Positions 26,789 through 40,700 of a stretch of DNA of 64,000 bases are shown here, one piece after another; positions within the stretch are counted from its first letter, which is position 1, and each line of letters begins with the position of its first letter. Source of the stretch: Panagrolaimus kolymaensis (taxonomy: Eukaryota; Nematoda; Chromadorea; Rhabditida; Panagrolaimidae); assembly GCA_028622995.1 (NCBI GenBank), contig JAJQJQ010000047.1, positions 248,001 through 312,000 on the forward strand, read 5' to 3'. The notes below the pieces were generated by a model. That model saw only the letters and a list, made by a program, of their open reading frames with translations. It did not search any database and had not been told where the DNA came from. Position numbers and translations under genes: made by a program.

Positions 26789-29700
26789 ACTCATCATCAT
26801 AAGAAATAACATAAACACTTTTTTATTTAATGGGCTTGATCCCGGATTTTTTAAAATTAATTTTCTACAAAAAAAGCAGAAAAAAATATTGTTACCGAAT
26901 GTTTGAGGAAGGGTTCAAAGAGAAACACTAAAATTGATTTTAAACAAATTACTCATCATTCAAAGAAATAACATAAACACTTTTTTATTTAAAGGGCTTG
27001 ATCACGGATTTTTTAAAATTAATTTTCTACAAAAAAAGCAGAAAAAAATATTGTTACCGAATGTTTGAGGAAGGGTTCAAAGAGAAACACTAAAATTGAT
27101 TTTAAACAAATTACTCATCATTCAAAGAAATAACATAAACACTTTTTTATTTAATGGGCTTGATCCCGGATTTTTTAAAATTAATTTTCTACAAAAAAAG
27201 CAGAAAAAAATATTGTTACCGAATGTTTGAGGAAGGGTTCAAAGAGAAACACTAAAATTGATTTTAAACAAATTACTCATCATTCAAAGAAATAACATAA
27301 ACACTTTTTTATTTAATGGGCTTGATCCCGGATTTTTTAAAATTAATTTTCTACAAAAAAAGCAGAAAAAAATATTGTTACCTAATGTTTGAGGAAGGGT
27401 TCAAAGAGAAACACTAAAATTGATTTTAAACAAATTACTCATCATTCAAAGAAATAACATAAACACTTTTTTATTTAATGGGCTTGATCCCGGATTTTTT
27501 AAAATTAATTTTCTACAAAAAAAGCAGAAAAAAATATTGTTACCGAATGTTTGAGGAAGGGTTCAAAGAGAAACACTAAAATTGATTTTAAACAAATTAC
27601 TCATCATTCAAAGAAATAACATAAACACTTTTTTATTTAAAGGGCTTGATCACGGATTTTTTAAAATTAATTTTCTACAAAAAAAGCAGAAAAAAATATT
27701 GTTACCGAATGTTTGAGGAAGGGTTCAAAGAGAAACACTAAAATTGATTTTAAACAAATTACTCATCATTCAAAGAAATAACATAAACACTTTTTTATTT
27801 AATGGGCTTGATCCCGGATTTTTTAAAATTAATTTTCTACAAAAAAAGCAGAAAAAAATATTGTTACCGAATGTTTGAGGAAGGGTTCAAAGAGAAACAC
27901 TAAAATTGATTTTAAACAAATTACTCATCATTCAAAGAAATAACATAAACACTTTTTTATTTAATGGGCTTGATCCCGGATTTTTTAAAATTAATTTTCT
28001 ACAAAAAAAGCAGAAAAAAATATTGTTACCGAATGTTTGAGGAAGGGTTCAAAGAGAAACACTAAAATTGATTTTAAACAAATTACTCATCATTCAAAGA
28101 AATAACATAAACACTTTTTTATTTAATGGGCTTGATCTCGGATTTTTTAAAATTAATTTTCTACAAAAAAAGCAGAAAAAAATATTGTTACCTAATGTTT
28201 GAGGAAGGGTTCAAAGAGAAACACTAAAATTGATTTTAAACAAATTACTCATCATTCAAAGAAATAACATAAACACTTTTTTATTTAATGGGCTTGATCC
28301 CGGATTTTTTAAAATTAATTTTCTACAAAAAAAGCAGAAAAAAATATTGTTACCTAATGTTTGAGGAAGGGTTCAAAGAGAAACACTAAAATTGATTTTA
28401 AACAAATTACTCATCATTCAAAGAAATAACATAAACACTTTTTTATTTAATGGGCTTGATCTCGGATTTTTTAAAATTAATTTTCTACAAAAAAAGCAGA
28501 AAAAAATATTGTTACCTAATGTTTGAGGAAGGGTTCAAAGAGAAACACTAAAATTGATTTTAAACAAATTACTCATCATTCAAAGAAATAACATAAACAC
28601 TTTTTTATTTAATGGGCTTGATCCCGGATTTTTTAAAATTAATTTTCTACAAAAAAAGCAGAAAAAAATATTGTTACCGAATGTTTGAGGAAGGGTTCAA
28701 AGAGAAACACTAAAATTGATTTTAAACAAATTACTCATCATTCAAAGAAATAACATAAACACTTTTTTATTTAATGGGCTTGATCCCGGATTTTTTAAAA
28801 TTAATTTTCTACAAAAAAAGCAGAAAAAAATATTGTTACCGAATGTTTGAGGAAGGGTTCAAAGAGAAACACTAAAATTGATTTTAAACAAATTACTCAT
28901 CATTCAAAGAAATAACATAAACACTTTTTTATTTAATGGGCTTGATCTCGGATTTTTTAAAATTAATTTTCTACAAAAAAAGCAGAAAAAAATATTGTTA
29001 CCTAATGTTTGAGGAAGGGTTCAAAGAGAAACACTAAAATTGATTTTAAACAAATTACTCATCATTCAAAGAAATAACATAAACACTTTTTTATTTAATG
29101 GGCTTGATCTCGGATTTTTTAAAATTAATTTTCTACAAAAAAAGCAGAAAAAAATATTGTTACCTAATGTTTGAGGAAGGGTTCAAAGAGAAACACTAAA
29201 ATTGATTTTAAACAAATTACTCATCATTCAAAGAAATAACATAAACACTTTTTTATTTAATGGGCTTGATCTCGGATTTTTTAAAATTAATTTTCTACAA
29301 AAAAAGCAGAAAAAAATATTGTTACCTAATGTTTGAGGAAGGGTTCAAAGAGAAACACTAAAATTGATTTTAAACAAATTACTCATCATTCAAAGAAATA
29401 ACATAAACACTTTTTTATTTAATGGGCTTGATCTCGGATTTTTTAAAATTAATTTTCTACAAAAAAAGCAGAAAAAAATATTGTTACCTAATGTTTGAGG
29501 AAGGGTTCAAAGAGAAACACTAAAATTGATTTTAAACAAATTACTCATCATTCAAAGAAATAACATAAACACTTTTTTATTTAATGGGCTTGATCCCGGA
29601 TTTTTTAAAATTAATTTTCTACAAAAAAAGCAGAAAAAAATATTGTTACCGAATGTTTGAGGAAGGGTTCAAAGAGAAACACTAAAATTGATTTTAAACA

Positions 29701-32700
29701 AATTACTCATCATTCAAAGAAATAACATAAACACTTTTTTATTTAATGGGCTTGATCCCGGATTTTTTAAAATTAATTTTCTACAAAAAAAGCAGAAAAA
29801 AATATTGTTACCGAATGTTTGAGGAAGGGTTCAAAGAGAAACACTAAAATTGATTTTAAACAAATTACTCATCATTCAAAGAAATAACATAAACACTTTT
29901 TTATTTAATGGGCTTGATCTCGGATTTTTTAAAATTAATTTTCTACAAAAAAAGCAGAAAAAAATATTGTTACCTAATGTTTGAGGAAGGGTTCAAAGAG
30001 AAACACTAAAATTGATTTTAAACAAATTACTCATCATTCAAAGAAATAACATAAACACTTTTTTATTTAATGGGCTTGATCCCGGATTTTTTAAAATTAA
30101 TTTTCTACAAAAAAAGCAGAAAAAAATATTGTTACCTAATGTTTGAGGAAGGGTTCAAAGAGAAACACTAAAATTGATTTTAAACAAATTACTCATCATT
30201 CAAAGAAATAACATAAACACTTTTTTATTTAATGGGCTTGATCCCGGATTTTTTAAAATTAATTTTCTACAAAAAAAGCAGAAAAAAATATTGTTACCGA
30301 ATGTTTGAAGTGCTGATCGAAGAGAAACACAAAAATTGATTTTAAACAAATTACTCATCATCATAAGAAATAACATAAACACTTTTTTACTTAATGAGCT
30401 TGATCCCGGATTTTTTAAAATTAATTTTCTACAAAAAAAGCAGAAAAAAATATTGTTACCGAATGTTTGAAGTGCTGATCGAAGAGAAACACAAAAATTG
30501 ATTTTAAACAAATTACTCATCATCATAAGAAATAACATAAACACTTTTTTATTTAATGTGCTTGATCCCGGATTTTTTAAAATTAATTTTCTACAAAAAA
30601 AGCAGAAAAAATATTGTTACCGTATGTTTGAGGAAGGGTTCAAAGAGAAACACAAAAATTGATTTTAAACAAATTACTCATCATTCAAAGAAATAACATA
30701 AACACTTTTTTATTTAATGGGCTTGATCCCGGATTTTTTAAAATTAATTTTCTACAAAAAAAGCAGAAAAAAATATTGTTACCGAATGTTTGAAGTGCTG
30801 ATCGAAGAGAAACACAAAAATTGATTTTAAACAAATTACTCATCATCATAAGAAATAACATAAACACATTTTTATTTAATGTGCTTGATCCCGGATTTTT
30901 TAAAATTAATTTTCTACAAAAAAAGCAGAAAAAAATATTGTTACCGAATGTTTGAAGGGCTGATCGAAGAGAAACACAAAAATTGATTTTAAACAAATTA
31001 CTCATCATCATAAGAAATAACATAAACACTTTTTTATTTAATGTGCTTGATCCCGGATTTTTTAAAATTAATTTTCTACAAAAAAAGCAGAAAAAATATT
31101 GTTACCGAATGTTTGAGGAAGGGTTCAAAGAGAAACACAAAAATTGATTTTAAACAAATTACTCATCATTCAAAGAAATAACATAAACACTTTTTTATTT
31201 AATGGGCTTGATCCCGGATTTTTTAAAATTAATTTTCTACAAAAAAAGCAGAAAAAAATATTGTTACCGAATGTTTGAAGTGCTGATCGAAGAGAAACAC
31301 TAAAATTGATTTTAAACAAATTACTCATCATTCAAAGAAATAACAAAAACACTTTTTTAGTAAATGGGCTTGATCCCGGATTTTTTTAAATTAATTTTCT
31401 ATAAAAAAAGCAGAAAAAAAAATTGTTACCGAATGTTTGAAGTGCGGATCGAAGAGAAACACTAAAATTCATTTTAAACAAATTACTCATCATCATAAGA
31501 AATAACATAAACACTTTTTTATTTAAAGGGCTTGATCCCGGATTTTTTAAAATTAATTTTCTACAAAAAAAGCAGAAAAAAATATTGTTACCGAATGTTT
31601 GAAGTGCGGATCGAAGAGAAACACTAAAATTGATTTTAAACTAATTACTCATCATTCAAAGAAATAACATAAACACTTTTTTATTTAATGGGCTTGATCC
31701 CGGATTTTTTAAAATTAATTTTCTACAAAAAAAGCAGAAAAAAATATTGTTACCGAATGTTTGAGGAAGGGTTCAAAGAGAAACACTAAAATTGATTTTA
31801 AACAAATTACTCATCATTCAAAGAAATAACATAAACACTTTTTTATTTAATGGGCTTGATCCCGGATTTTTTAAAATTAATTTTCTACAAAAAAAGCAGA
31901 AAAAAATATTGTTACCGAATGTTTGAAGTGCTGATCGAAGAGAAACACAAAAATTGATTTTAAACAAATTACTCATCATTCAAAGAAATAACATAAACAC
32001 ATTTTTATTTAATGGGCTTGATCCCGGATTTTTTAAAATTAATTTTCTACAAAAAAAGCAGAAAAAAATATTGTTACCGAATGTTTGAGGAAGGGCTCAA
32101 AGAGAAACACTAAAATTGATTTTAAACAAATTACTCATCATTCAAAGAAATAACATAAACACTTTTTTATTTAATGGGCTTGATCCCGGATTTTTTAAAA
32201 TTAATTTTCTACAAAAAAAGCAGAAAAAATATTGTTACCGAATGTTTGAGGAAGGGTTCAAAGAGAAACACAAAAATTGATTTTAAACAAATTACTCATC
32301 ATTCAAAGAAATAACAAAAACACTTTTTTAGTAAATGGGCTTGATCCCGGATTTTTTAAAATTAATTTTCTACAAAAAAAGCAGAAAAAAATATTGTTAC
32401 CGAATGTTTGAAGTGCTGATCGAAGAGAAACACAAAAATTGATTTTAAACAAATTACTCATCATCATAAGAAATAACATAAACACTTTTTTATTTAATGT
32501 GCTTGATCCCGGATTTTTTAAAATTAATTTTCTACAAAAAAAGCAGAAAAAATATTGTTACCGAATGTTTGAGGAAGGGTTCAAAGAGAAACACAAAAAT
32601 TGATTTTAAACAAATTACTCATCATTCAAAGAAATAACAAAAACACTTTTTTAGTAAATGGGCTTGATCCCGGATTTTTTAAAATTAATTTTCTATAAAA

Positions 32701-34928
32701 AAAGCAGAAAAAAAAATTGTTACCGAATGTTTGAAGTGCGGATCGAAGAGAAACACTAAAATTCATTTTAAACAAATTACTCATCATCATAAGAAATAAC
32801 ATAAACACTTTTTTATTTAATGGGATTGATCCCGGATTTTTTAAAATTAATTTTCTATAAAAAAAGCAGAAAAAAATATTGTTACCGAATGTTTGAAGTG
32901 CTGATCGAAGAGAAACACTAAAATTGATTTTAAACAAATTACTCATCATCATAAGAAATAACATAAACACTTTTTTATTTAATGGGCTTGATCCCGGATT
33001 TTTTAAAATTAATTTTCTACAAAAAAAGCAGAAAAAAATATTGTTACCGAATGTTTGAAGTGCTGATCGAAGAGAAACACAAAAATTGATTTTAAACAAA
33101 TTACTCATCATCATAAGAAATAACATAAACACTTTTTTATTTAATGGGCTTGATCCCGGATTTTTTAAAATTAATTTTCTACAAAAAAAGCAGAAAAAAA
33201 TATTGTTACCGAATGTTTGAAGTGCTGATCGAAGAGAAACACAAAAATTGATTTTAAACAAATTACTCATCATCATAAGAAATAACATAAACACTTTTTT
33301 ATTTAATGTGCTTGATCCCGGATTTTTTAAAATTAATTTTCTACAAAAAAAGCAGAAAAAATATTGTTACCGAATGTTTGAGGAAGGGTTCAAAGAGAAA
33401 CACAAAAATTGATTTTAAACAAATTACTCATCATTCAAAGAAATAACAAAAACACTTTTTTAGTAAATGGGCTTGATCCCGGATTTTTTAAAATTAATTT
33501 TCTATAAAAAAAGCAGAAAAAAAAATTGTTACCGAATGTTTGAAGTGCGGATCGAAGAGAAACACTAAAATTGATTTTAAACAAATTACTCATCATTCAA
33601 AGAAATAACATAAACACTTTTTTATTTAAAGGGCTTGATCCCGGATTTTTTAAAATTAATTTTCTATAAAAAAAGCAGAAAAAAATATTGTTACCGAATG
33701 TTTGAAGTGCTGATCGAAGAGAAACACTAAAATTGATTTTAAACAAATTACTCATCATTCAAAGAAATAACATAAACACTTTTTTATTTAAAGGGCTTGA
33801 TCCCGGATTTTTTAAAATTAATTTTCTATAAAAAAAGCAGAAAAAAATATTGTTACCGAATGTTTGAAGTGCTGATCGAAGAGAAACACTAAAATTGATT
33901 TTAAACAAATTACTCATCATTCAAAGAAATAACATAAACACTTTTTTATTTAAAGGGCTTGATCCCGGATTTTTTAAAATTAATTTTCTACAAAAAAAGC
34001 AAAAAAAATATTGTTACCGAATGTTTGAGGAAGGGTTCAAAGAGAAACACAAAAATTGATTTTAAACAAATTACTCATCATCATAAGAAATAACATAAAC
34101 ACTTTTTTATTTAATGGGCTTGATCCCGGATTTTTTAAAATTAATTTTCTACAAAAAAAGAAGAAAAAAATATTGTTACCGAATGTTTGAAGTGCTGATC
34201 GAAGAGAAACACAAAAATTGATTTTAAACAAAATACTCATCATTCAAAGAAATAACAAAAACACTTTTTTAGTAAATGGGCTTGATCCCGGATTTTTTAT
34301 ATTTAATTTTCTACAAAAAAAGCAGAAAAAAATATTGTTACCGAATGTTTGAAGTGCGGATCGAAGAGAAACACAAAAATTGATTATAAACAAATTACTC
34401 ATCATCTTAAGAAATAACATAAACACTTTTTTAGTAAATGGGCTTGATCCCGGATTTTTTAAAATTAATTTTCTACAAAAAAAGCAGAAAAAAATATTGT
34501 TACCGAATGTTTGAAGTGCGGATCGAAGAGAAACACAAAAATTGATTTTAAACAAATTACTCATCATCATAAGAAATAACATAAACACTTTTTTATTTAA
34601 TGGGCTTGATCCCGGATTTTTTAAAATTAATTTTCTACAAAAAAAGAAGAAAAAAATATTGTTACCGAATGTTTGAAGTGCTGATCGAAGAGAAACACAA
34701 AAATTGATTTTAAACAAATTACTCATCATTCAAAGAAATAACAAAAACACTTTTTTAGTAAATGGGCTTGATCCCGGATTTTTTATATTTAATTTTCTAC
34801 AAAAAAAGCAGAAAAAAATATTGTTACCGAATGTTTGAAGTGCGGATCGAAGAGAAACACAAAAATTGATTTTAAACAAATTACTCATCATCATAAGAAA
34901 TAACATAAACACTTTTTTAGTAAATGGG

Positions 34929-37900
34929 CTAGATCCCGGATTTTTTATATTTAATTTTCTACAAAAAAAAAGCAGAAAAAAATATTGTTACCGAATGTTT
35001 GAAGTGCGGATCGAAGAGAAACACAAAAATTGATTATAAACAAATTACTCATCATCATAAGAAATAACATAAACACTTTTTTAGTAAATGGGCTAGATCC
35101 CGGATTTTTTAATATTAATTTTCTACAAAAAAAGCAGAAAAAAATATTGTTACCGAATGTTTGAAGTGCTGATCGAAGAGAAACACAAAAATTGATTTTA
35201 AACAAATTACTCATCATCATAAGAAATAACATAAACACTTTTTTAGTAAATGGGCTTGATCCCGGATTTTTTATATTTAATTTTCTACAAAAAAAGCAGA
35301 AAAAAATATTGTTACCGAATGTTAGAAGTGCTGATCGAAGAGAAACACAAAAATTGATTTTAAACAAATTACTCATCATCATAAGAAATAACATAAACAC
35401 TTTTTTAGTAAATGGGCTTGATCCCGGATTTTTTAATATTGATTTTCTACAAAAAAAGCAGAAAAAAATATTGTTACCGAATGTTAGAAGTGCTGATCGA
35501 AGAGAAACACAAAAATTGATTTTAAACAAATTACTCATCATCATAAGAAATAACATAAACACTTTTTTATTTAATGGGCTTGATCCCGGATTTTTTATAT
35601 TTAATTTTCTACAAAAAAAGCAGAAAAAAATATTGTTACCGAATGTTAGAAGTGCTGATCGAAGAGAAACACAAAAATTGATTTTAAACAAATTACTCAT
35701 CATCATAAGAAATAACATAAACACTTTTTTAGTAAATGGGCTTGATCCTGGATTTTTTAATATTAAATTTCTACAAAAAAAGCAGAAAAAAATATTGTTA
35801 CCGAATGTTTGAAGTGCTGATCGAAGAGAAACACAAAAATTGATTTTAAACAAATTACTCATCATCATAAGAAATAACATAAACACTTTTTTATTTAATG
35901 GGCTTGATCCCGGATTTTTTATATTTAATTTTCTACAAAAAAAGCAGAAAAAAATATTGTTACCGAATGTTAGAAGTGCTGATCGAAGAGAAACACAAAA
36001 ATTGATTTTAAACAAATTACTCATCATCATAAGAAATAACATAAACACTTTTTTAGTAAATGGGCTTGATCCTGGATTTTTTAATATTAAATTTCTACAA
36101 AAAAAGCAGAAAAAAATATTGTTACCGAATGTTTGAAGTGCTGATCGAAGAGAAACACAAAAATTGATTTTAAACAAATTACTCATCATCATAAGAAATA
36201 ACATAAACACTTTTTTATTTAATGGGCTTGATCCCGGATTTTTTATATTTAATTTTCTACAAAAAAAGCAGAAAAAAATATTGTTACCGAATGTTTGAAG
36301 TGCTGATCGAAGAGAAACACAAAAATTGATTTTAAACAAATTACTCATCATCATAAGAAATAACATAAACACTTTTTTATTTAATGGGCTTGATCCCGGA
36401 TTTTTTATATTTAATTTTCTACAAAAAAAGCAGAAAAAAATATTGTTACCGAATGTTTGAAGTGCTGATCGAAGAGAAACACAAAAATTGATTTTAAACA
36501 AATTACTCATCATCATAAGAAATAACATAAACACTTTTTTAGTAAATGGGCTTGATCCCGGATTTTTTAATATTAATTTTCTACAAAAAAAGCAGAAAAA
36601 AATATTGTTACCGAATGTTTGAAGTGCTGATCGAAGAGAAACACAAAAATTGATTTTAAACAAATTACTCATCATCATAAGAAATAACATAAACACTTTT
36701 TTATTTAATGGGCTTGATCCCGGATTTTTTATATTTAATTTTCTACAAAAAAAGCAGAAAAAAATATTGTTACCGAATGTTAGAAGTGCTGATCGAAGAG
36801 AAACACAAAAATTGATTTTAAACAAATTACTCATCATCATAAGAAATAACATAAACACTTTTTTATTTAATGGGCTTGATCCCGGATTTTTTATATTTAA
36901 TTTTCTACAAAAAAAGCAGAAAAAAATATTGTTACCGAATGTTAGAAGTGCTGATCGAAGAGAAACACAAAAATTGATTTTAAACAAATTACTCATCATC
37001 ATAAGAAATAACATAAACACTTTTTTAGTAAATGGGCTTGATCCTGGATTTTTTAATATTAAATTTCTACAAAAAAAGCAGAAAAAAATATTGTTACCGA
37101 ATGTTTGAAGTGCTGATCGAAGAGAAACACAAAAATTGATTTTAAACAAATTACTCATCATCATAAGAAATAACATAAACACTTTTTTATTTAATGGGCT
37201 TGATCCCGGATTTTTTATATTTAATTTTCTACAAAAAAAGCAGAAAAAAATATTGTTACCGAATGTTAGAAGTGCTGATCGAAGAGAAACACAAAAATTG
37301 ATTTTAAACAAATTACTCATCATCATAAGAAATAACATAAACACTTTTTTAGTAAATGGGCTTGATCCTGGATTTTTTAATATTAAATTTCTACAAAAAA
37401 AGCAGAAAAAAATATTGTTACCGAATGTTTGAAGTGCTGATCGAAGAGAAACACAAAAATTGATTTTAAACAAATTACTCATCATCATAAGAAATAACAT
37501 AAACACTTTTTTATTTAATGGGCTTGATCCCGGATTTTTTATATTTAATTTTCTACAAAAAAAGCAGAAAAAAATATTGTTACCGAATGTTTGAAGTGCT
37601 GATCGAAGAGAAACACAAAAATTGATTTTAAACAAATTACTCATCATCATAAGAAATAACATAAACACTTTTTTATTTAATGGGCTTGATCCCGGATTTT
37701 TTATATTTAATTTTCTACAAAAAAAGCAGAAAAAAATATTGTTACCGAATGTTAGAAGTGCTGATCGAAGAGAAACACAAAAATTGATTTTAAACAAATT
37801 ACTCATCATCATAAGAAATAACATAAACACTTTTTTAGTAAATGGGCTTGATCCTGGATTTTTTAATATTAAATTTCTACAAAAAAAGCAGAAAAAAATA

Positions 37901-40600
37901 TTGTTACCGAATGTTTGAAGTGCTGATCGAAGAGAAACACAAAAATTGATTTTAAACAAATTACTCATCATCATAAGAAATAACATAAACACTTTTTTAT
38001 TTAATGGGCTTGATCCCGGATTTTTTATATTTAATTTTCTACAAAAAAAGCAGAAAAAAATATTGTTACCGAATGTTTGAAGTGCTGATCGAAGAGAAAC
38101 ACAAAAATTGATTTTAAACAAATTACTCATCATCATAAGAAATAACATAAACACTTTTTTATTTAATGGGCTTGATCCCGGATTTTTTATATTTAATTTT
38201 CTACAAAAAAAGCAGAAAAAAATATTGTTACCGAATGTTAGAAGTGCTGATCGAAGAGAAACACAAAAATTGATTTTAAACAAATTACTCATCATCATAA
38301 GAAATAACATAAACACTTTTTTATTTAATGGGCTTGATCCCGGATTTTTTATATTTAATTTTCTACAAAAAAAGCAGAAAAAAATATTGTTACCGAATGT
38401 TAGAAGTGCTGATCGAAGAGAAACACAAAAATTGATTTTAAACAAATTACTCATCATCATAAGAAATAACATAAACACTTTTTTATTTAATGGGCTTGAT
38501 CCCGGATTTTTTATATTTAATTTTCTACAAAAAAAGCAGAAAAAAATATTGTTACCGAATGTTAGAAGTGCTGATCGAAGAGAAACACAAAAATTGATTT
38601 TAAACAAATTACTCATCATCATAAGAAATAACATAAACACTTTTTTATTTAATGGGCTTGATCCCGGATTTTTTAATATTAATTTTCTACAAAAAAAGCA
38701 GAAAAAAATATTGTTACCGAATGTTTGAAGTGCTGATCGAAGAGAAACACAAAAATTGATTTTAAACAAATTACTCATCATCATAAGAAATAACATAAAC
38801 ACTTTTTTAGTAAATGGGCTTGATCCCGGATTCTTTAATATTAATTTTCTACAAAAAAAGCAGAAAAAAATATTGTTACCGAATGTTTGAAGTGCTGATC
38901 GAAGAGAAACACAAAAATTGATTTTAAACAAATTACTCATCATCATAAGAAATAACATAAACACTTTTTTAGTAAATGGGCTTGATCCCGGATTTTTTAT
39001 ATTTAATTTTCTACAAAAAAAGCAGAAAAAAATATTGTTACCGAATGTTTGAAGTGCTGATCGAAGAGAAACACAAAAATTGATTTTAAACAAATTACTC
39101 ATCATCATAAGAAATAACATAAACACTTTTTTAGTAAATGGGCTTGATCCCGGATTTTTTAATATTAATTTTCTACAAAAAAAGCAGAAAAAAATATTGT
39201 TACCGAATGTTTGAAGTGCTGATCGAAGAGAAACACAAAAATTGATTTTAAACAAATTACTCATCATCATAAGAAATAACATAAACACTTTTTTAGTAAA
39301 TGGGCTTGATCCCGGATTCTTTAATATTAATTTTCTACAAAAAAAGCAGAAAAAAATATTGTTACCGAATGTTTGAAGTGCTGATCGAAGAGAAACACAA
39401 AAATTGATTTTAAACAAATTACTCATCATCATAAGAAATAACATAAACACTTTTTTAGTAAATGGGCTTGATCCCGGATTTTTTATATTTAATTTTCTAC
39501 AAAAAAAGCAGAAAAAAATATTGTTACCGAATGTTTGAAGTGCTGATCGAAGAGAAACACAAAAATTGATTTTAAACAAATTACTCATCATCATAAGAAA
39601 TAACATAAACACTTTTTTAGTAAATGGGCTTGATCCCGGATTTTTTAATATTAATTTTCTACAAAAAAAGCAGAAAAAAATATTGTTACCGAATGTTTGA
39701 AGTGCTGATCGAAGAGAAACACAAAAATTGATTTTAAACAAATTACTCATCATCATAAGAAATAACATAAACACTTTTTTAGTAAATGGGCTTGATCCCG
39801 GATTCTTTAATATTAATTTTCTACAAAAAAAGCAGAAAAAAATATTGTTACCGAATGTTTGAAGTGCTGATCGAAGAGAAACACAAAAATTGATTTTAAA
39901 CAAATTACTCATCATCATAAGAAATAACATAAACACTTTTTTAGTAAATGGGCTTGATCCCGGATTTTTTATATTTAATTTTCTACAAAAAAAGCAGAAA
40001 AAAATATTGTTACCGAATGTTTGAAGTGCTGATCGAAGAGAAACACAAAAATTGATTTTAAACAAATTACTCATCATCATAAGAAATAACATAAACACTT
40101 TTTTAGTAAATGGGCTTGATCCCGGATTTTTTAATATTAATTTTCTACAAAAAAAGCAGAAAAAAATATTGTTACCGAATGTTTGAAGTGCTGATCGAAG
40201 AGAAACACAAAAATTGATTTTAAACAAATTACTCATCATCATAAGAAATAACATAAACACTTTTTTAGTAAATGGGCTTGATCCCGGATTCTTTAATATT
40301 AATTTTCTACAAAAAAAGCAGAAAAAAATATTGTTACCGAATGTTTGAAGTGCTGATCGAAGAGAAACACAAAAATTGATTTTAAACAAATTACTCATCA
40401 TCATAAGAAATAACATAAACACTTTTTTAGTAAATGGGCTTGATCCCGGATTTTTTATATTTAATTTTCTACAAAAAAAGCAGAAAAAAATATTGTTACC
40501 GAATGTTAGAAGTGCTGATCGAAGAGAAACACAAAAATTGATTTTAAACAAATTACTCATCATCATAAGAAATAACATAAACACTTTTTTAGTAAATGGG
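34929..40600. repeat. 5,672-bp higher-order repeat, copy 1
   Basis: Starts at a monomer with GGGCTAGATCCC and a nine-A tract (normally seven) after TTTTCTAC. The same combination recurs 5,672 bp later (35 x 162 + 2). The TTGATTTTC variant at 35,441 matches 41,113 at the same offset, and the order of GTTAGAAG and CCTGG monomers is broadly parallel, with local gains, losses and substitutions of monomers. Confidence 0.75.
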
Positions 40601-40700
40601 CTAGATCCCGGATTTTTTATATTTAATTTTCTACAAAAAAAAAGCAGAAAAAAATATTGTTACCGAATGTTTGAAGTGCTGATCGAAGAGAAACACAAAA
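38731..40700. repeat. 486-bp trimer higher-order repeat, about four copies
   Basis: Three monomer forms alternate in strict order: one with GGATTCTTTAATATT, one with TATATTTAATT and one with TTTTTTAATATTAATT. The TTCTTT marker lies at 38,831, 39,317, 39,803 and 40,289 (spacing 486 bp). A further one at 40,777 is shifted by the two-base A-tract insertion. Confidence 0.88.

Larger units (their letters stand above)
19070..34240. repeat. Satellite block III: most variable part of the array
   Basis: Long runs of type-B monomers carry TTACCTAATG and/or GATCTCGG (19,326 onward, then 20,298, 23,051, 28,135-29,940). They are interspersed with type-A clusters near 21.3, 24.1, 25.2, 26.5, 30.4 and 33.1 kb. 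Further variants are TTTTCTAGAAA, AATGAGCTTG, AATGTGCTTG, ACACATTTTT, a shortened second A-tract giving 161-bp copies (near 22,607, 24,387, 30,607), and a diverged form with ACAAAAACAC, AGTAAATGGG and TTTTCTATAAA (near 24,965, 31,345, 32,640, 33,447). The AGTAAATGGG form, rare here, becomes the dominant form in the next block. Confidence 0.8.
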
